From Paracrocinitomix mangrovi (GTDB lineage: Bacteria > Bacteroidota > Bacteroidia > Flavobacteriales_D > Crocinitomicaceae), in NCBI RefSeq assembly GCF_019740355.2, contig NZ_CP091819.1:2542001-2606000 (forward strand): DNA of 64,000 bases, in the 5' to 3' direction. The first letter of the stretch is position 1, and every line of letters starts with the position of its first letter. Position numbers and translations under genes: made by a program. The notes beneath the pieces are model-generated. The model ran no database searches and had not been told where the DNA came from. It saw only the letters and a program-made list of their open reading frames with translations. Positions 35,420 through 44,032 of this stretch are shown here, piece by piece.

Positions 35420-36322
35420 TTATTGAACAGCTACCAATATCCCGGTAATGATTAGGGGTAAAAAAAGCATCAATATTGACAAGAACACAAGGCCAATCCA
35501 ACCTAATATGGCATAGTTTTTACCTCCCTCAAAAGGAATGTGGTTCTTACGTACAGCCGAAAGCTTATATTTTCTCGCATACACCACCATACACATCAAA
35601 GAAATAACAGTAATGAGGTAGCCCAGCAAAAACAAGACTATTGATAAACCAAAACCGGCTGCACTTAATAATAAAATACCAAACAATGCCGTACCAATTC
35701 CAGCTAAAGCCACAAAACCACTTGATCTTGTTTTACGACCGTAATGAGATTTTAAAAAATTTACTTCAGTCTCTTGAATTCTGTTTTTTGAAGGAGAATT
35801 ACCCCTTACTACTTGTTGACTATTAGAATGATTATTGTCTTGTGCAGCCACAACTTTATCTGACATAACACTCAGAATGTCTATCCGATAAACATAAGCT
35901 AATTGAAACTCCTTTTTAACTTCTTTGGCAGAAATAACAATTCTGCCACCCGATAGATCTTCTTTGGACACTTCTACTGAAGATCCTATAACTGCTTTAT
36001 AAACTTCATCATAAACCGGATTATCTATTCTGTAATATTTGCCGTTGGCTTTTACAAAAACCTTTTTACCGTCCTGAATTGCGGTTTTAATCTTCTCAGC
36101 TTCAAAATCTGGTTGACTCTCAACTACAACAGTATCAACAATCTCTTTAGGCTGAATTTCTTTGCTAAATGATTGTTGAGCTTCATCTGTTCGCCCTTCA
36201 TTATAAACTGGTTTTAGCTTTTTGAAGTTGGTATATTTCTGCCTATTAAATCCTTGATAATTCCCGCAAGAAACAATTAAAAAAGACACTAATAGAATCG
36301 ATAAATAATTAATAAAACGCAT
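35420..36322 (-). CDS. Lipoprotein with C-terminal membrane helices, unknown function
   Basis: 300 residues from the ATG at 36322 (a GTG lies one codon upstream). The signal sequence ends in FLIVSC (Cys19), a good lipobox. Residues 20-190 are soluble with a small beta segment (GKKVFVKANGKYYRIDNPVYDEVYKAVIG). The C-terminal third has about four membrane helices with small hydrophilic turns (from VALAGIGTALFGILLLSAAG to LFLPLIITGILVAVQ). Lipid anchor plus helices implies the inner membrane. I do not recognise the family. It is tail-to-tail with sprE, with no base between the two stops, and lies 95 bases after the DUF58 gene, so it could be part of that transcript. Confidence 0.8.
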   Translation of the reverse strand: MRFINYLSILLVSFLIVSCGNYQGFNRQKYTNFKKLKPVYNEGRTDEAQQSFSKEIQPKEIVDTVVVESQPDFEAEKIKTAIQDGKKVFVKANGKYYRIDNPVYDEVYKAVIGSSVEVSKEDLSGGRIVISAKEVKKEFQLAYVYRIDILSVMSDKVVAAQDNNHSNSQQVVRGNSPSKNRIQETEVNFLKSHYGRKTRSSGFVALAGIGTALFGILLLSAAGFGLSIVLFLLGYLITVISLMCMVVYARKYKLSAVRKNHIPFEGGKNYAILGWIGLVFLSILMLFLPLIITGILVAVQ

Positions 36323-36420
36323 CACTCAATGTTTTGTAGTTACAACAAAATTAGAGTGGAAGCTTTGCTTTTAGTAATTAAATAACGCCTTGCAGAATAG
36401 TGTTTTGCGATAATCGCAAA

Positions 36421-37764
36421 TTAGATAACACCTCTTGCTTTTAACTCAAGGTATTTATTGATAGAGTCAATTGTCAAATCCTCAGGAGTAGTAAGAACAG
36501 TTTGGATTCCATTTTTTCTGAGCTCAAGCGCCACTTTCTTCTTATCCATAGCATACTTTTCAGCAAAGGTTTTTAAATAGATATCTCGTACATGTTTAGG
36601 TTCTATTTGTGCGGTTTTAGATACCTCTGTGTTTTCAAAGAATATAACCACCAAAACATGCAGTTGATTGATTCTTCTTAACAAAGGCAAAATTCTTTTC
36701 AAAGAATACTCAGATTCAATATTGGTATAAAGCATAATCAAAGAACGACCTTTGATATGGTTTCGGATACCGTGATATAGCATTTCAAAATTAGCTTCTA
36801 AAAATCTGGTGCGTTGATGATAGAGTGCCTCCATTATCCTACTCAGCTGGTTTTTAGATCTATCTGCAGCTAACTTTGTACCCAACTTATCAGAAAAAGT
36901 AATCAATCCCGCTTTGTCACCCTTTCTCATGCAAACATTGGAAAATGCCAAAGTTGAATTTATCGCATAATCCAATAAAGTAAGATCATTAAAAGGCATA
37001 CGCATACTTCTACTTTTATCAATTATAGCATATACCTGTTGCTCACGTTCATCCTGATATTGGTTCACCATTAAGGAATTCATACGAGATGTTGCCTTCC
37101 AGTTAACCGTTCTGATATCATCTCCCTGAACGTAATTTTTTATTTGCTCAAACTCATTATTATGACCTAATCGTCTAATCTTTTTAATACCTGTAACAGC
37201 AGTTTTTGCAAACACCTTTAACTCATACTTTTTCATTTGTATAATAGAAGGATAGGCAGGAATCTTTTGTGTTTTCTTTACAACTGCCTTTCGCTGGACA
37301 AGATGGAGCAAAGTACTGCAATAAACATAAACATCACCAAAATGATATTCACCCCTATCAGTAGGATGAATAAAGTATTCAAATTGTTTACTGTCCCCGG
37401 AAGCCAACGTGGCTTTAAACTTTAGATCTCTTAATTGCAATTGGTAAGGAGGATTGTCATAAACAATTATCCTTACTTTAAAATTATATCTGTTTTTAAT
37501 CCGAATTGTAACGCGATTATCATCACCCACAGATAATGGATTCATCACGTCTCTTGTTCCCGCAATTGGCTTTTTGACGAATTGCAAAATCACAAATTCC
37601 AATAAAGTAATTGCCAAAAACAGTGCAAGACAAGCTTGAGCAATTAAGAAAAATGCCGGAATGATAAATCCGAAAACAAACAACACGGCAATCCCTAATA
37701 AGACAATGAAAAACTCATATGTCAAATAGAGACGCTTGTAAAATATGTTGTAGAGAAATCTCAT
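36421..37764 (-). CDS. DUF58 domain protein (BatA/MoxR-associated)
   Basis: 447 residues. Two membrane helices near residues 17-60 lead to a beta domain and the DUF58 core IRTVNWKATSRMNSLMVNQY followed by EREQQVYAIIDKSRSM, a von Willebrand-A-like fold with a degenerate metal site. DUF58 proteins are partners of MoxR ATPases; together they are thought to act as a membrane chaperone for metal or complex assembly. It is the last gene of the five-gene SpoIIM-to-DUF58 run and starts seven bases after the MoxR stop. Confidence 0.93.
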   Translation of the reverse strand: MRFLYNIFYKRLYLTYEFFIVLLGIAVLFVFGFIIPAFFLIAQACLALFLAITLLEFVILQFVKKPIAGTRDVMNPLSVGDDNRVTIRIKNRYNFKVRIIVYDNPPYQLQLRDLKFKATLASGDSKQFEYFIHPTDRGEYHFGDVYVYCSTLLHLVQRKAVVKKTQKIPAYPSIIQMKKYELKVFAKTAVTGIKKIRRLGHNNEFEQIKNYVQGDDIRTVNWKATSRMNSLMVNQYQDEREQQVYAIIDKSRSMRMPFNDLTLLDYAINSTLAFSNVCMRKGDKAGLITFSDKLGTKLAADRSKNQLSRIMEALYHQRTRFLEANFEMLYHGIRNHIKGRSLIMLYTNIESEYSLKRILPLLRRINQLHVLVVIFFENTEVSKTAQIEPKHVRDIYLKTFAEKYAMDKKKVALELRKNGIQTVLTTPEDLTIDSINKYLELKARGVI

Positions 37765-37771
37765 TTATCGT

Positions 37772-38887
37772 CTATCTCGGTACTTCAACTTCAGCTACAA
37801 TTTCCTGGATTATTTCTTCAATGGTAATTCCTTCCATTTCTGCTTCAGGAGTCATAATTAACCTGTGGTTAAGTACATGATTGGCAACAAACTGTACATC
37901 ATCCGGAATTACAAAGTCACGTCCTCTGATAGCTGCAAAAGCTTTGGCAGATTTTAACATTGACAATGAAGCCCTTGGAGATCCACCCAGGTACAATTTT
38001 GCATGATTTCTAGTTTTGTCAGTAATCTCTGCAATGTATCTTAGCAACTGATTTTCAACCCTTACTTTCTCAAGAATACTTTGAATTTCATTCAAATCTT
38101 TTGGCGTAAAAACAGCTTTGATATCATCCAATTCAGGCGACTTAATATTTGATTTATACCTATGCAAAATAGCTTCTTCTTCCATCAATGATGGATAATC
38201 AATTTTAATCTTGAATAAGAATCTATCCAACTGTGCCTCAGGTAAATTATATGTTCCTTCTTGCTCAACAGGGTTTTGAGTTGCTAAAACCAAAAAAGGA
38301 AAATCCATTTTGTACAACTCACCGTCATATGAGATTTGTCTCTCCTCCATAACTTCAAACAATGCTGCTTGAGTTTTTGCCGGTGCTCTGTTAATCTCAT
38401 CTATCAAGACAATGTTTGAAAATACAGGCCCCTTTTTAAAGCTAAACTCAGAATTTTGAAGGTTATATACAGAAGTACCGATAACATCTGAAGGCATCAA
38501 ATCCGGAGTAAACTGAATCCTAGCAAAATCAACATCCAATGTTTTAGCTAATACTTTAGCGGTCAAAGTTTTTGCAACTCCCGGCACACCTTCTAACAGC
38601 ACGTGTCCATTAGCAAAAATGGCAATCATCAATAGATCTACCATATCCTTTTGGCCAATTACATACTTACCGATTTCTTCCCTCGTCTTTACTACCTTCT
38701 CATTGATAAATCCAAGATTCAAGCCGCTTCCAAACATTTGACTTGCTTCTTGTGCATAAGAAGAAGATGCTGAAGAGGTTGTTGATTGAACTTCTGATGC
38801 AGCAGCCTCATTTTGGTCCTGACCTTCATTTTGCTGCGAAAGCTCGTTTCTTTCCTCTTCCGGGTTAATATCATTTTGTTCTTCCAT
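37772..38887 (-). CDS. MoxR-family AAA+ ATPase
   Basis: 371 residues. A low-complexity Gln/Glu/Ser N-terminus of about 50 residues is followed by the AAA+ core: Walker A GVPGVAKT (100-107), Walker B VLIDEINRAP (Asp163, Glu164), the MoxR insert EGTYNLPEAQLDRFLFKI, and a sensor-2 region with GGSPRASLSMLKSAKA. It is a cytoplasmic chaperone-like ATPase that partners the DUF58 protein. It overlaps the DUF4350 stop by one base (TAATG). Confidence 0.95.
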   Translation of the reverse strand: MEEQNDINPEEERNELSQQNEGQDQNEAAASEVQSTTSSASSSYAQEASQMFGSGLNLGFINEKVVKTREEIGKYVIGQKDMVDLLMIAIFANGHVLLEGVPGVAKTLTAKVLAKTLDVDFARIQFTPDLMPSDVIGTSVYNLQNSEFSFKKGPVFSNIVLIDEINRAPAKTQAALFEVMEERQISYDGELYKMDFPFLVLATQNPVEQEGTYNLPEAQLDRFLFKIKIDYPSLMEEEAILHRYKSNIKSPELDDIKAVFTPKDLNEIQSILEKVRVENQLLRYIAEITDKTRNHAKLYLGGSPRASLSMLKSAKAFAAIRGRDFVIPDDVQFVANHVLNHRLIMTPEAEMEGITIEEIIQEIVAEVEVPR

Positions 38888-40173
38888 TATCTACAATTTT
38901 TATAAAAGTATTCGATTCGTTTATGTAGTTCAATTAACTGATCATCAGAAACCTGTGTTCTTCCTTCCAATTGATCAAACAATTCAAAAATGTTACCTAT
39001 TGTCTCTTTATCTATTTGAGATTTTACAGCCAGTTTACCGATAAATTTTTCATCCGGCTTATGGGTAATCATGTAATATCTTTCCGCAATAAAATTCAAG
39101 AAAGTCTTTTCTTTTAAAGCTATTAATTTGCTGTGCGATCCTTGCTGCATGTATAATGATGACAAAGTATTAATGTATTCTAATGAGGTGTTTTGTTTTA
39201 ATTCAGCAGCCGGAATCAATTTTTGCATTCTTTTTCCCTTGAAGATGGCATATAAAATGGCTCCTGCAATCAACAATAGAGTAGCCCACAGAATAGGAGG
39301 ATTGTCTGTAATAAATTGTAAAATACTTCTTCGTCTTTCCTCCCGGCTTCTACCTCCACCGCCGTCGTTTGAAGAGTATGAACTATGAGATCTTAACCAA
39401 TATCTATCCCATTGAACCCTTCCTGGGGGAATATGCTCTAAAACTCTTTCGGCATAATTAAACCCATCTCTTTTGAGCATACAGATATTTGTAAAACAGT
39501 ATGGCAATGAGTTTAAAAAGATATATCCTTCTCCGTATTTTATTTTCACATAATTGGGTTGATCAAGGGTATTTGCGCCCAACACAACCGGGGATTGGTT
39601 CATAGGCAAATCAAAATTATTGGTATCAAAATATTCCCAATCCATTAAAACCAATTCATTTTGATAAATGTATTTGAACTCATATCGCTTGGCACTTAAA
39701 TCAGGATGATAAAACTTCAGATATTGAATTGAATCATAAGCAGGCTCATCATCCATTACTTCATATGAATTAAGGAAAAACTCATATTCCAATTCTTCAG
39801 GGAAATTAGTTGCAGCAATAAATGCGGTGTTTCCCTTTTCTACAAACTCTAGCAAATATTGAACAGATGAATCTGCCATGTGATTAGTTTGTCCAATAAA
39901 GAAATAAATGTCATTTACATCCGGGTCATCCTCTAACTCCTCTTCTAAACCATCTGTGATTTGAATAAAATTACCAAACAAACCAACAGTATCCAGGAGT
40001 TCTTTCATCACATAGGTTCCGTACGGACCTTTATCTGAAGGATTATAGGTCATGCTCCAATCATCAATTACAACTTTATCATTATTAGATCTATTAAATC
40101 CAAAGAAATAAAGCAGTAAAATCAAACCGATTACTACAACCCCAACGATTCCTATTTTAGTCCACTTACTCAA
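38887..40173 (-). CDS. DUF4350 domain-containing membrane protein
   Basis: 428 residues. A membrane anchor at 7-25 is followed by DWSMTYNPSDKGPYGTYVMKELLD, the DUF4350 mark, and a Rossmann-like periplasmic domain (FIAATNFPEE, YGEGYIFLNSLPYCFTN). A second membrane segment near 298-315 leads to a cytoplasmic helical tail. The start is a TTG that directly abuts the stop of the DUF4129 gene; no ATG is in reach, so translation is probably coupled. The function of the family is unknown; it occurs with MoxR and DUF58. Confidence 0.9.
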   Translation of the reverse strand: MSKWTKIGIVGVVVIGLILLLYFFGFNRSNNDKVVIDDWSMTYNPSDKGPYGTYVMKELLDTVGLFGNFIQITDGLEEELEDDPDVNDIYFFIGQTNHMADSSVQYLLEFVEKGNTAFIAATNFPEELEYEFFLNSYEVMDDEPAYDSIQYLKFYHPDLSAKRYEFKYIYQNELVLMDWEYFDTNNFDLPMNQSPVVLGANTLDQPNYVKIKYGEGYIFLNSLPYCFTNICMLKRDGFNYAERVLEHIPPGRVQWDRYWLRSHSSYSSNDGGGGRSREERRRSILQFITDNPPILWATLLLIAGAILYAIFKGKRMQKLIPAAELKQNTSLEYINTLSSLYMQQGSHSKLIALKEKTFLNFIAERYYMITHKPDEKFIGKLAVKSQIDKETIGNIFELFDQLEGRTQVSDDQLIELHKRIEYFYKNCR

Positions 40174-40959
40174 TTATTCAACACCTAATTTGTCTAACAT
40201 TTGGGTAAAGTTTGGTTGAATTTGCCTAAACAAATTTTCATCCAATTCTCTTTCTCCATACCAGATAATCTCAAAATAACTCACTGTTTTATTGAAACCA
40301 TCATATTCAGGACGATTTGCCATTTCACGCAAATAGTGAAAATTGGTTTTCTCTTTTTCCCATTGAATCCAATTTTTACTGGCCAAGTCTCTAATGATAA
40401 ATATGAAATATATTCTTACAGCACCTCTGTAATCGCCTTTACTCAGGGCTTCACCTAACAATCTTTGTAGTTCGGTTAAAGGAATCTCAGTTGGATTGAT
40501 TTCATCAAGATCATATTCACTATCCACCTTTTTACCATCTTTTGGTGCATTGATGAATAAATAGAATATCAAAAAGGCGAGTCCTACTATAAATACACCC
40601 AAAAGAACATAACCCAATACACTTAAACCGCCAGCACCAGCTGCGCTTGGACTTGAAGGCGAACTAGAATAACTACCTCCATTTGAACCAGACCCGGATC
40701 CGTTTCCATTTCCGCCACCAGATCCTGAACCACCATTTCCTCCTCTTTCTGAGCGTGCTCTTTCATAGTCTCTTCTATTCTCATATGTCCAGGGTCTTCC
40801 TGCTCCATTTTCACTTCCCTCGTATCTTATGTCATTGCGAATATCTTCCCATTTTGATTCATCCAAGTCATGATCATAAAGTCGATTACCATCATGATCA
40901 CCTTGACCATAAACAAATCCCGCGGACATTAATAACAATATGAGCAATCCTCTAATCAT
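40174..40959 (-). CDS. DUF4129 domain-containing membrane protein
   Basis: 261 residues: a signal peptide (to about 19), a charged region, a long Gly/Ser linker (about 72-108), one membrane helix near 115-136 and a cytoplasmic DUF4129 domain (LTELQRLLGEALSKGDYRGAVRIYFIFI, then YGERELDENLFRQIQ). DUF4129 has been found attached to transglutaminase-like and MoxR-linked proteins. The start overlaps the end of the SpoIIM-like gene by eight bases. Confidence 0.9.
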   Translation of the reverse strand: MIRGLLILLLMSAGFVYGQGDHDGNRLYDHDLDESKWEDIRNDIRYEGSENGAGRPWTYENRRDYERARSERGGNGGSGSGGGNGNGSGSGSNGGSYSSSPSSPSAAGAGGLSVLGYVLLGVFIVGLAFLIFYLFINAPKDGKKVDSEYDLDEINPTEIPLTELQRLLGEALSKGDYRGAVRIYFIFIIRDLASKNWIQWEKEKTNFHYLREMANRPEYDGFNKTVSYFEIIWYGERELDENLFRQIQPNFTQMLDKLGVE

Positions 40960-42859
40960 AATCTACATCTGTCTCAAATTGCTTGTTGCGTTTTCCAAAA
41001 TGATCTAGTCGTTTGTACAATCCTTTAGCTGTATTAATCTCAATAGATGAGTAATTCACAAACACAAATCCTATGAAAATTAGTGTGATAAAAATGAAGA
41101 AGAACATGATGTAAAATATCGAATTGATAAAGGAAATGAACACATCATATTTTTCAAAAATGGTGATAGTAAAATTCTTTAAAACCTCATCAACCAAAGA
41201 GATAATATCCATGTTTGAAAAAATAGGGCTATGCAGTAAAAAGCTAGTTACAAAGGCAAAACCTAAAAACAATGCAAATACACCTATACCATCACCAAAC
41301 AATCCTTTACCCAGCTCAAAAGATTTGATTAAAGCCGTAAAAAAGTCTTTTTTCTGCAGCAATATAATAGCAGGAATCCTTAGAATAAATGGAGTTAACA
41401 AGGAGAACAAACCAACCAATAAAAAATTGTAAAATTCATTATCAGAATAAAATGCCAGGTAGATTAAGCCATAATAAAGCATTACTGCCATCCACACCCA
41501 CAATATTCGGTAAGATGTATACTTGAACATTTTAAGAATAATCAAATTCTCAACCTTTCCGTGTTTTAAAGTGAAATAAGTAGAGGATATCAATAAGCTA
41601 AATATCAATGTCCACGACACAAACTTAACCCAGGCAAAATACCTTCCAAATCCCATCAATACAGCTATTGATTCTGAAAAACTATTTTGATATGAAAGGT
41701 TGTAATGATCAACGTTGTGCACATAAATAGAGATTCCAATACAAGCAGGAAATATCAACACAAAAAAGATTCTACTAAATTGTCCAAAGTGTTTCATGAA
41801 CTTGAAAAAAGTATCCGTGAATACTTCTCCAACTTTTCTGATTTTATGCCATTCAATTTTTCGTTCAGGGATATGTCTTGGAACTTCTTTGACGGCAATT
41901 TTATTCGGATGTTTTCTAGCAACTATAAAGGGGAAAACAACATAATAAAACACCATCACAGCAAAAGAAAATATGATGATAACCCATTTCAGCATGTCAT
42001 GCATTCCGGCATAATGTCTTGTTACAAATCCTTCTAAAAACCCGGCAATAATAAAAAACGGGACCAAAGAAAACATGATAGTTAGCCCACGTTTGGCAGC
42101 AAAAATCATGGACTGCACTCTGGTATATGAACCAGGAAACAAAATTCCATTCCCAACTGTCAATCCTGCAGCACCTGCAACAACAATTGATGAAATTTCA
42201 AAAGCTCCGTGAATCCATATGGCTAAAAAAGAAGTAACTAAAAGGCCTTTCATTTTAAACCACCATTGAAAAGCACCAAGCATTATTCCGTTATTCAGCA
42301 AAAAAACATAAGTACCAAAAGAGGCAAAAAATCCGAGAACAAAAGTTAAAAAAGCAACTTGAATATTGTTCAGGGTTATTTGTAAAAACATCCCTGTTTC
42401 TCCCATTTCACCATAAATCCCCATTGGATTTCCATCTTCTATTCTATGAATAGTGTCATTGACATACTGATCACCCAAAACAAGATTCGAAAAATCAGGA
42501 TAAATTTCCTGTGAAATGGCTCCAACAACCATTGCCAAAAAGAAAAATAAGAAAGACGTTAGTAAATTATACCGGGCTCTGTACACTTGCAATGGAATTG
42601 TTTCGGTCCAAAACTTCCATATATTTCCAATAGGTTGTTTCCTTTGTTTGTACAAACTGGTAAACACTCCTTGGGCCAGCTGATTCAAATAAACCCTTAC
42701 TGACCTTCTAGGATAAAAAGTTCGGGCATAAGACAAATCTTCCGTGATTTCAGTAAACAAGCTGGATACTTCATCTGGATCATTGTTTTTAGTGCCTGCC
42801 AATTTTTCAAAACGGGCCCACTTCTTTTTATTTTGCTTTATGAATGAAGTCTCTTTCAT
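40952..42859 (-). CDS. Stage II sporulation protein M (SpoIIM)-like polytopic membrane protein
   Basis: 635 residues from the ATG at 42859, giving MKETSFIKQNKKKWARFE, the family N-terminus; the GTG four codons upstream is less likely. A soluble helical head with ARTFYPRRSVRVYLNQLAQGVF is followed by about ten membrane helices. The SpoIIM-like core lies in the first membrane half (FLAMVVGAISQEIYPDF, NNGIMLGAFQWWF, WIHGAFEISSIVVAGAAGL). In non-sporulating Bacteroidota this protein always travels with DUF4129, DUF4350, MoxR and DUF58 genes, as here; it is the first gene of that operon. The exact role is unknown. The divergent promoter region to 43075 is 215 bases long. Confidence 0.92.
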   Translation of the reverse strand: MKETSFIKQNKKKWARFEKLAGTKNNDPDEVSSLFTEITEDLSYARTFYPRRSVRVYLNQLAQGVFTSLYKQRKQPIGNIWKFWTETIPLQVYRARYNLLTSFLFFFLAMVVGAISQEIYPDFSNLVLGDQYVNDTIHRIEDGNPMGIYGEMGETGMFLQITLNNIQVAFLTFVLGFFASFGTYVFLLNNGIMLGAFQWWFKMKGLLVTSFLAIWIHGAFEISSIVVAGAAGLTVGNGILFPGSYTRVQSMIFAAKRGLTIMFSLVPFFIIAGFLEGFVTRHYAGMHDMLKWVIIIFSFAVMVFYYVVFPFIVARKHPNKIAVKEVPRHIPERKIEWHKIRKVGEVFTDTFFKFMKHFGQFSRIFFVLIFPACIGISIYVHNVDHYNLSYQNSFSESIAVLMGFGRYFAWVKFVSWTLIFSLLISSTYFTLKHGKVENLIILKMFKYTSYRILWVWMAVMLYYGLIYLAFYSDNEFYNFLLVGLFSLLTPFILRIPAIILLQKKDFFTALIKSFELGKGLFGDGIGVFALFLGFAFVTSFLLHSPIFSNMDIISLVDEVLKNFTITIFEKYDVFISFINSIFYIMFFFIFITLIFIGFVFVNYSSIEINTAKGLYKRLDHFGKRNKQFETDVDYD

Positions 42860-43018
42860 AAGTCGGGACACTAAAATAATGTTTTTTTGTCACCAAAATC
42901 TTCAATATCAACTAAAGAACGATTTGTTACATTTTTTACAATTGGCCCGATAATTGTTTTTAATCGACAAACTAAACCGTTTAATAGACAAAATATTTAA
43001 TTATTTCGATTTGAACAC

Positions 43019-43049
43019 TTGACACGAGACAATAAACACTCTAATTTTG
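43019..43049 (+). promoter_or_regulatory. Bacteroidota-type promoter for the 43075 gene
   Basis: A TTG (43019-43021) and a TAATTTTG (43042-43049) are separated by 20 bases, fitting the -33/-7 consensus of the Bacteroidota housekeeping sigma factor. Transcription would start near 43056, about 20 bases before the ATG. Confidence 0.65.
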
Positions 43050-43074
43050 CGTTCGAATTACAAAGGCTACTATT

Positions 43075-43887
43075 ATGAGAGCAACAAACTGGAAAAGTGT
43101 GCTGATGGGAATGTGTGTAGTTGCAGGATTTTCTTTTAATGGATTATCCAATACTTCAATTGAAGGTCATTACCAAGGAAAAAACTTATACGTTCAAAGT
43201 CCGGAGTCTGAAGATGGATTTGGATTTTGTGTAACAAAAGTAACTGTTAACGGAGAAGTGTCTACGCATAGCCCTCAAGCAAGTGCATTTCAAATTGACC
43301 TAACAGAATTTAACATTAAGTTAGGAGATGAAGTTGTTGTGCTGTTTGAGCACGAAGATGGATGTAAACCTAAACTGTTAAACCCTGAGGTTTTATTGCC
43401 AAAAAGCACATTCGTTTTAGAAGAAATTTCATGTACTTCAGACGGTACCCTTAGCTGGGAAACCACAGGAGAATCAGGAGAACTTCCATATTACATTGAA
43501 CAATACAAGTGGAACAAATGGGTAGTTGTTGGAGAAATAAATGGTTCAGGTAATTCTACATTGAGTGAATATGTTTTCAAACTTTTACCTCATTCTGGAA
43601 AAAATATGGTTCGTTTATCGCAAATAGATAATACCGGTAAAAAACACGTAAGCAAATCTGTGACATTTGAAGCAGATATACCTGAGCCAGCTTTGGTTTA
43701 TGAAGATGGGAATGAAATTTATTTCAAAAATGACGGTTTGGCTACGGAAACAAAATATGAGATTTATGATGCTTATGGTAACATTGTCAAAAAAGGGAAA
43801 AACTCAGTAATTGACTGTTCCAACCTTAAAAAGGGTGTATACCACGTTAACTTTGACAACAAGCACGAGAAAATTATAAGAAAGTAA
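43075..43887 (+). CDS. Secreted protein with a probable T9SS type-A-like C-terminal domain
   Basis: 270 residues. A signal peptide of about 25 residues (MRATNWKSVLMGMCVVAGFSFNGLS) precedes a beta-sandwich region: VTKVTVNGEVSTHSPQASAFQIDL, LGDEVVVLFEHEDGCKP, then an Fn3/Ig-like unit. The last 65 residues (from EPALVYEDGNEIYF) have the pattern of type-A sorting domains: YEIYDAYGNIVKKGK and LKKGVYHVNFDN, ending in KIIRK, though the usual YPNP motif is missing. It is preceded by a well-formed promoter and followed by a strong terminator, so it is transcribed alone. The function is unknown. Confidence 0.8.
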   Translation: MRATNWKSVLMGMCVVAGFSFNGLSNTSIEGHYQGKNLYVQSPESEDGFGFCVTKVTVNGEVSTHSPQASAFQIDLTEFNIKLGDEVVVLFEHEDGCKPKLLNPEVLLPKSTFVLEEISCTSDGTLSWETTGESGELPYYIEQYKWNKWVVVGEINGSGNSTLSEYVFKLLPHSGKNMVRLSQIDNTGKKHVSKSVTFEADIPEPALVYEDGNEIYFKNDGLATETKYEIYDAYGNIVKKGKNSVIDCSNLKKGVYHVNFDNKHEKIIRK

Positions 43888-43910
43888 CTACTTCCTCGAA
43901 ACTAAATTTG

Positions 43911-43938
43911 AAGCTGCACTAACCTGCAGCTTTTTTTG
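43911..43938 (+). terminator. Rho-independent terminator after the 43075 gene
   Basis: A perfect 8-bp stem AAGCTGCA/TGCAGCTT (43911-43918 and 43925-43932) with a six-base loop is followed by a run of T residues, 24 bases after the stop codon. Confidence 0.9.
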
Positions 43939-44032
43939 TTTGCATTCCAAGGATTTAGCCTGAATTAGTTTTCTTTTTAGTGAATCTATCACTATCTTAC
44001 GCCTCTGTAAAAACTAAACCTCAGAAAAAATC

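Noticed and set aside
40952-42859. SpoIIM-like gene as evidence of sporulation
   Set aside because: The set with DUF4129, DUF4350, MoxR and DUF58 is common in non-sporulating Bacteroidota; no other sporulation gene is present.
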